This document shows, in pieces, positions 62,348 to 64,000 of a stretch of DNA of 64,000 nucleotides. This stretch comes from Flavobacterium hydrocarbonoxydans (lineage in GTDB: Bacteria; Bacteroidota; Bacteroidia; Flavobacteriales; Flavobacteriaceae): contig NZ_WSTB01000002.1 of the NCBI RefSeq assembly GCF_009789235.1, positions 558,001 through 622,000 on the forward strand. The letters run 5' to 3'. Positions within the stretch are counted from its first letter, which is position 1; the number at the start of each line of letters is the position of its first letter. The notes beneath the pieces were generated by a model, which was not told where the DNA came from, ran no database searches, and worked only from the letters and a program-made list of their open reading frames with translations. The position numbers were made by a program, and so were the translations under genes.

Positions 62348-62377
62348 AAAAAGACCTTCAAAGTTGAAGGTCTTTTT
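62348..62377 (-). terminator. Terminator of dusB
   Basis: Stem AAAAAGACCTTCAA (62348-62361) pairs with 62364-62377, the inner pairs opening to make the loop. On the minus strand it ends in a T-run. It starts 6 bp past the dusB stop. Confidence 0.85.
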
Positions 62378-62382
62378 ATTTT

Positions 62383-63375
62383 TTATACAAATTCATATCC
62401 TGCATAAACCTGTTCGATTTCTTTCATAATAGCAAAAAGATTTTCAGGTTCATCAGTCGTAACGAGTTTTTGTTTGTATTCTTTAAACGAATGGATTCCT
62501 TTGAAATAATTCGTATAATGACGACGCATTTCTACAATTCCCAAACGCTCACCTTTCCATTCCATCGACCACATCAAATGATTTCTGGCAGCTTCAACAC
62601 GGTCAATAACCGTTGGAGCAGCTAAGTGTTCTCCGGTTGTAAAGAAATGTTTGATCTCGTTAAAAATCCACGGATAACCAATCGCAGCACGGCCAATCAT
62701 GATACCGTCAATACCGTATTCGTTTTTATATTTCAATGCTTTTTCAGGACTGTCGATATCGCCATTTCCAAAAATAGGCATGGTAATTCTCGGGTTATTT
62801 TTTACACGGGCAATATGCGACCAGTCGGCGTGACCTTTATACATTTGCGCACGGGTTCTGGCATGAATAGTCAAAGCCTGAACGCCAATATCCTGTAGTC
62901 TTTCGGCAACTTCATCAATGTTGATGGAATTGTCATCCCAGCCCAGACGTGTTTTTACCGTTACCGGCAAATCAGTACTTCTAATTACGGCTTTCGTCAA
63001 ACGTACCATCAAATCAACATCTTTCAGGACTCCCGCTCCGGCTCCTTTGCAAACTACTTTCTTTACAGGACAGCCAAAATTAATATCCACCAAATCCGGT
63101 TTTACTGTAGAAACAATTTTAGACGAAAGAGCCATAGCTTCTTCATCTCCACCAAATATCTGAATCCCAACCGGGCGTTCGTAATCAAAAATATCGAGCT
63201 TCATCCGACTTTTGATAGCATCACGAATCAATCCTTCCGAAGAAATAAATTCAGAATACATCATGTCAGCGCCATGCGTTTTGCACAAACGGCGAAACGG
63301 AGGGTCGCTCACATCTTCCATCGGAGCCAGTAATAAAGGAAATTCGGGTAATTCTATGTTGCCAATCTTGACCAT
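62383..63375 (-). CDS. dusB: tRNA-dihydrouridine synthase B
   Basis: The protein has 330 residues from ATG 63375. FPLLLAPMEDVSDPPFRRLC binds FMN, VDINFGCPVKKVV holds the catalytic Cys of the GCP motif, VKTRLGWDD and IHARTRAQMYKG contact tRNA, and IFGNGDIDSPEKAL and GIDGIMIGRAAIGYPWIF bind the phosphate. It reduces uridine to dihydrouridine in tRNA with NADPH. A six-codon longer frame would begin at a TTG inside the -7 box (63391-63398), so the ATG is preferred. Confidence 0.95.
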   Translation of the reverse strand: MVKIGNIELPEFPLLLAPMEDVSDPPFRRLCKTHGADMMYSEFISSEGLIRDAIKSRMKLDIFDYERPVGIQIFGGDEEAMALSSKIVSTVKPDLVDINFGCPVKKVVCKGAGAGVLKDVDLMVRLTKAVIRSTDLPVTVKTRLGWDDNSINIDEVAERLQDIGVQALTIHARTRAQMYKGHADWSHIARVKNNPRITMPIFGNGDIDSPEKALKYKNEYGIDGIMIGRAAIGYPWIFNEIKHFFTTGEHLAAPTVIDRVEAARNHLMWSMEWKGERLGIVEMRRHYTNYFKGIHSFKEYKQKLVTTDEPENLFAIMKEIEQVYAGYEFV

Positions 63376-63390
63376 CTTCACTATTTTGTG

Positions 63391-63398
63391 CAAAATTA
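63391..63398 (-). promoter_or_regulatory. -7 box of dusB
   Basis: CAAAATTA on the plus strand reads TAATTTTG on the minus strand and matches TAnnTTTG, 15 bp ahead of the ATG at 63375. It rules out the longer TTG start. Confidence 0.55.
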
Positions 63399-63460
63399 CA
63401 ACATTTAGTTTAAATCACAGCAAAACATTAAAGGCTTGATTTAGAGCTAGATCTTTTTTC

Positions 63461-63591
63461 ACCATATAAGTCATTTAAGTTCATTTAATAACGTATTGAT
63501 TTCGTAATCTTTATATGGACTTATATAAGTGCATTTAATAAAACGAACGATTAACACAAACCTTAATATGAACTTAAATGACTTATGTGGT
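63461..63591. repeat. Inverted repeat (ACCATATAAGTCATTTAAGT type), first copy
   Basis: Arms 63461-63484 and 63568-63591 are 24-nt inverted repeats with one mismatch; the space between them holds a further partial copy (CTTATATAAGTGCATTTAAT). It lies in the gap between dusB and the PaaK-like gene. Confidence 0.85.
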
Positions 63592-63599
63592 AAATTTCT

Positions 63600-63673
63600 C
63601 ACCATATAAGTCATTTAAGTTTCTGTAAAAACTTTGCGCAAAGCTGTAATGAACTTATATTACTTATATGGTG
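63600..63673. repeat. Inverted repeat (ACCATATAAGTCATTTAAGT type), second copy
   Basis: Arms 63600-63621 and about 63648-63673 share the same CACCATATAAGT core with some mismatches. The loop contains a small TTTGCGCAAAG palindrome. It ends 9 bp past the PaaK-like stop and may double as its terminator. Confidence 0.8.
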
Positions 63674-63682
63674 AAAAAAGCG

Positions 63683-64000
63683 TTATAGGTTTGTTTTTCG
63701 GTAATCAAAAAAGCGAATTGGTTTTCTACTCATCGGATTAAAAACCAAAGGATTCAAAGTTTCTTTTGAAGCGAATTCTATCTTTGGCGTAACACGCAAT
63801 TTGGCTCTAAAGTGATCTTTGATTTGGCTTAACAATTCAGGCGATTGGTTTTTTGCTGCAATCTTAATCAGGATTTCATCAGTACCTAAATCGTTGGTCG
63901 AGATTTCGATGATATGATTTTCGATCGCATCAAAATCACTCAGCACATCATTCATTGCTGGCGGATAAAGTGTAGTTCCTTTGTATTTGATCATTTGTTT
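63683..64000 (-). CDS. C-terminal domain of a phenylacetate-CoA-ligase-like enzyme (cut by right edge)
   Basis: About 105 residues are visible; the frame is open to the edge, so the gene starts right of the window. KQMIKYKGTTLYPPAMNDVL is the start of the small C-terminal domain of PaaK-type ANL enzymes, which swings to the thioesterification state. LRVTPKIEFASKETLNPLVF and a lysine-containing PMSRKPIRFFDYR end follow. The substrate cannot be named; PaaK-like proteins in Bacteroidota activate aryl or other acids. The PaaE-like reductase at 25 kb is far away and need not be related. Confidence 0.82.
   Translation of the reverse strand, partial: KQMIKYKGTTLYPPAMNDVLSDFDAIENHIIEISTNDLGTDEILIKIAAKNQSPELLSQIKDHFRAKLRVTPKIEFASKETLNPLVFNPMSRKPIRFFDYRKTNL

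Overview
The window is a chromosomal segment of a member of the Bacteroidota, most likely a Flavobacterium close to F. johnsoniae. The evidence is low G+C, Bacteroidota-type -7 promoter boxes (TAnnTTTG) ahead of many genes, a secreted enzyme with a type IX secretion (T9SS) sorting domain, a SprE-like T9SS/gliding lipoprotein, several families typical of Flavobacteria (DUF6341, DUF6427, DUF5687, DUF6168, DUF4254, DUF4292) and an ATP synthase operon that lacks atpD and atpC. No rRNA, tRNA, CRISPR array, insertion sequence or prophage was recognised by eye.

Layout. 0-6.4 kb: a cut-off gene, a T9SS-exported GH8 glycanase, tatA (59 codons), a small membrane protein, a GH3-family protein, a small gene broken by an in-frame stop, and a 559-residue protein whose C-terminal third looks like a nucleoside phosphorylase/nucleosidase. 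6.4-18.9 kb: a surface polysaccharide locus with a Wzz-like chain-length protein, a lipoprotein, two polymerase/ligase-like membrane proteins on opposite strands that overlap tail to tail, a flippase, three glycosyltransferases, UDP-glucuronate decarboxylase, an initiating sugar-phosphate transferase, an ORF6N protein and a CapK-like adenylate-forming enzyme. 19-28.5 kb: housekeeping genes (purD, upp), a GT9 glycosyltransferase, an oxygenase-type reductase and a two-gene ABC exporter, with hairpin repeats between them. 28.5-37.4 kb: sprE-like gene, bactofilin, AtpZ/AtpI-like protein and atpB-E-F-H-A-G.

37.7-46.1 kb is the most unusual part. A GNAT gene and a tight six-gene operon lie between two directly repeated copies of an intergenic repeat element, a 5' hairpin followed by an array of about 44-bp units. 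The operon encodes a coiled-coil protein, a two-TM coiled-coil protein, a substrate-binding protein with an N-terminal membrane anchor and a C-terminal OmpA peptidoglycan-binding domain, an ABC permease, an ABC ATPase and a CbxX/CfqX-type AAA+ ATPase. This looks like a coherent envelope-linked system whose function I cannot assign.

46.4-64 kb: a second flippase, dut, a sugar nucleotidyltransferase, a TPR protein, a DUF4292 lipoprotein and a degenerate-LytM EnvC-like protein. These are followed by a minus-strand trio of transglutaminase, alpha-E and circularly permuted ATP-grasp proteins. Then come rbfA, a LolC/E-like permease, a MATE transporter, three small orphan membrane or lipoprotein genes among REP-like repeats, a 21-bp tandem array, dusB, and the C-terminus of a phenylacetate-CoA-ligase-like enzyme cut by the right edge.

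Two themes recur. Intergenic spaces carry many long inverted or tandem repeats of several families. Possible terminator hairpins also sit inside operons (atpE/atpF and substrate-binding protein/permease), where they could set subunit ratios. All functional calls rest on reading motifs and gene order; no database search was possible.
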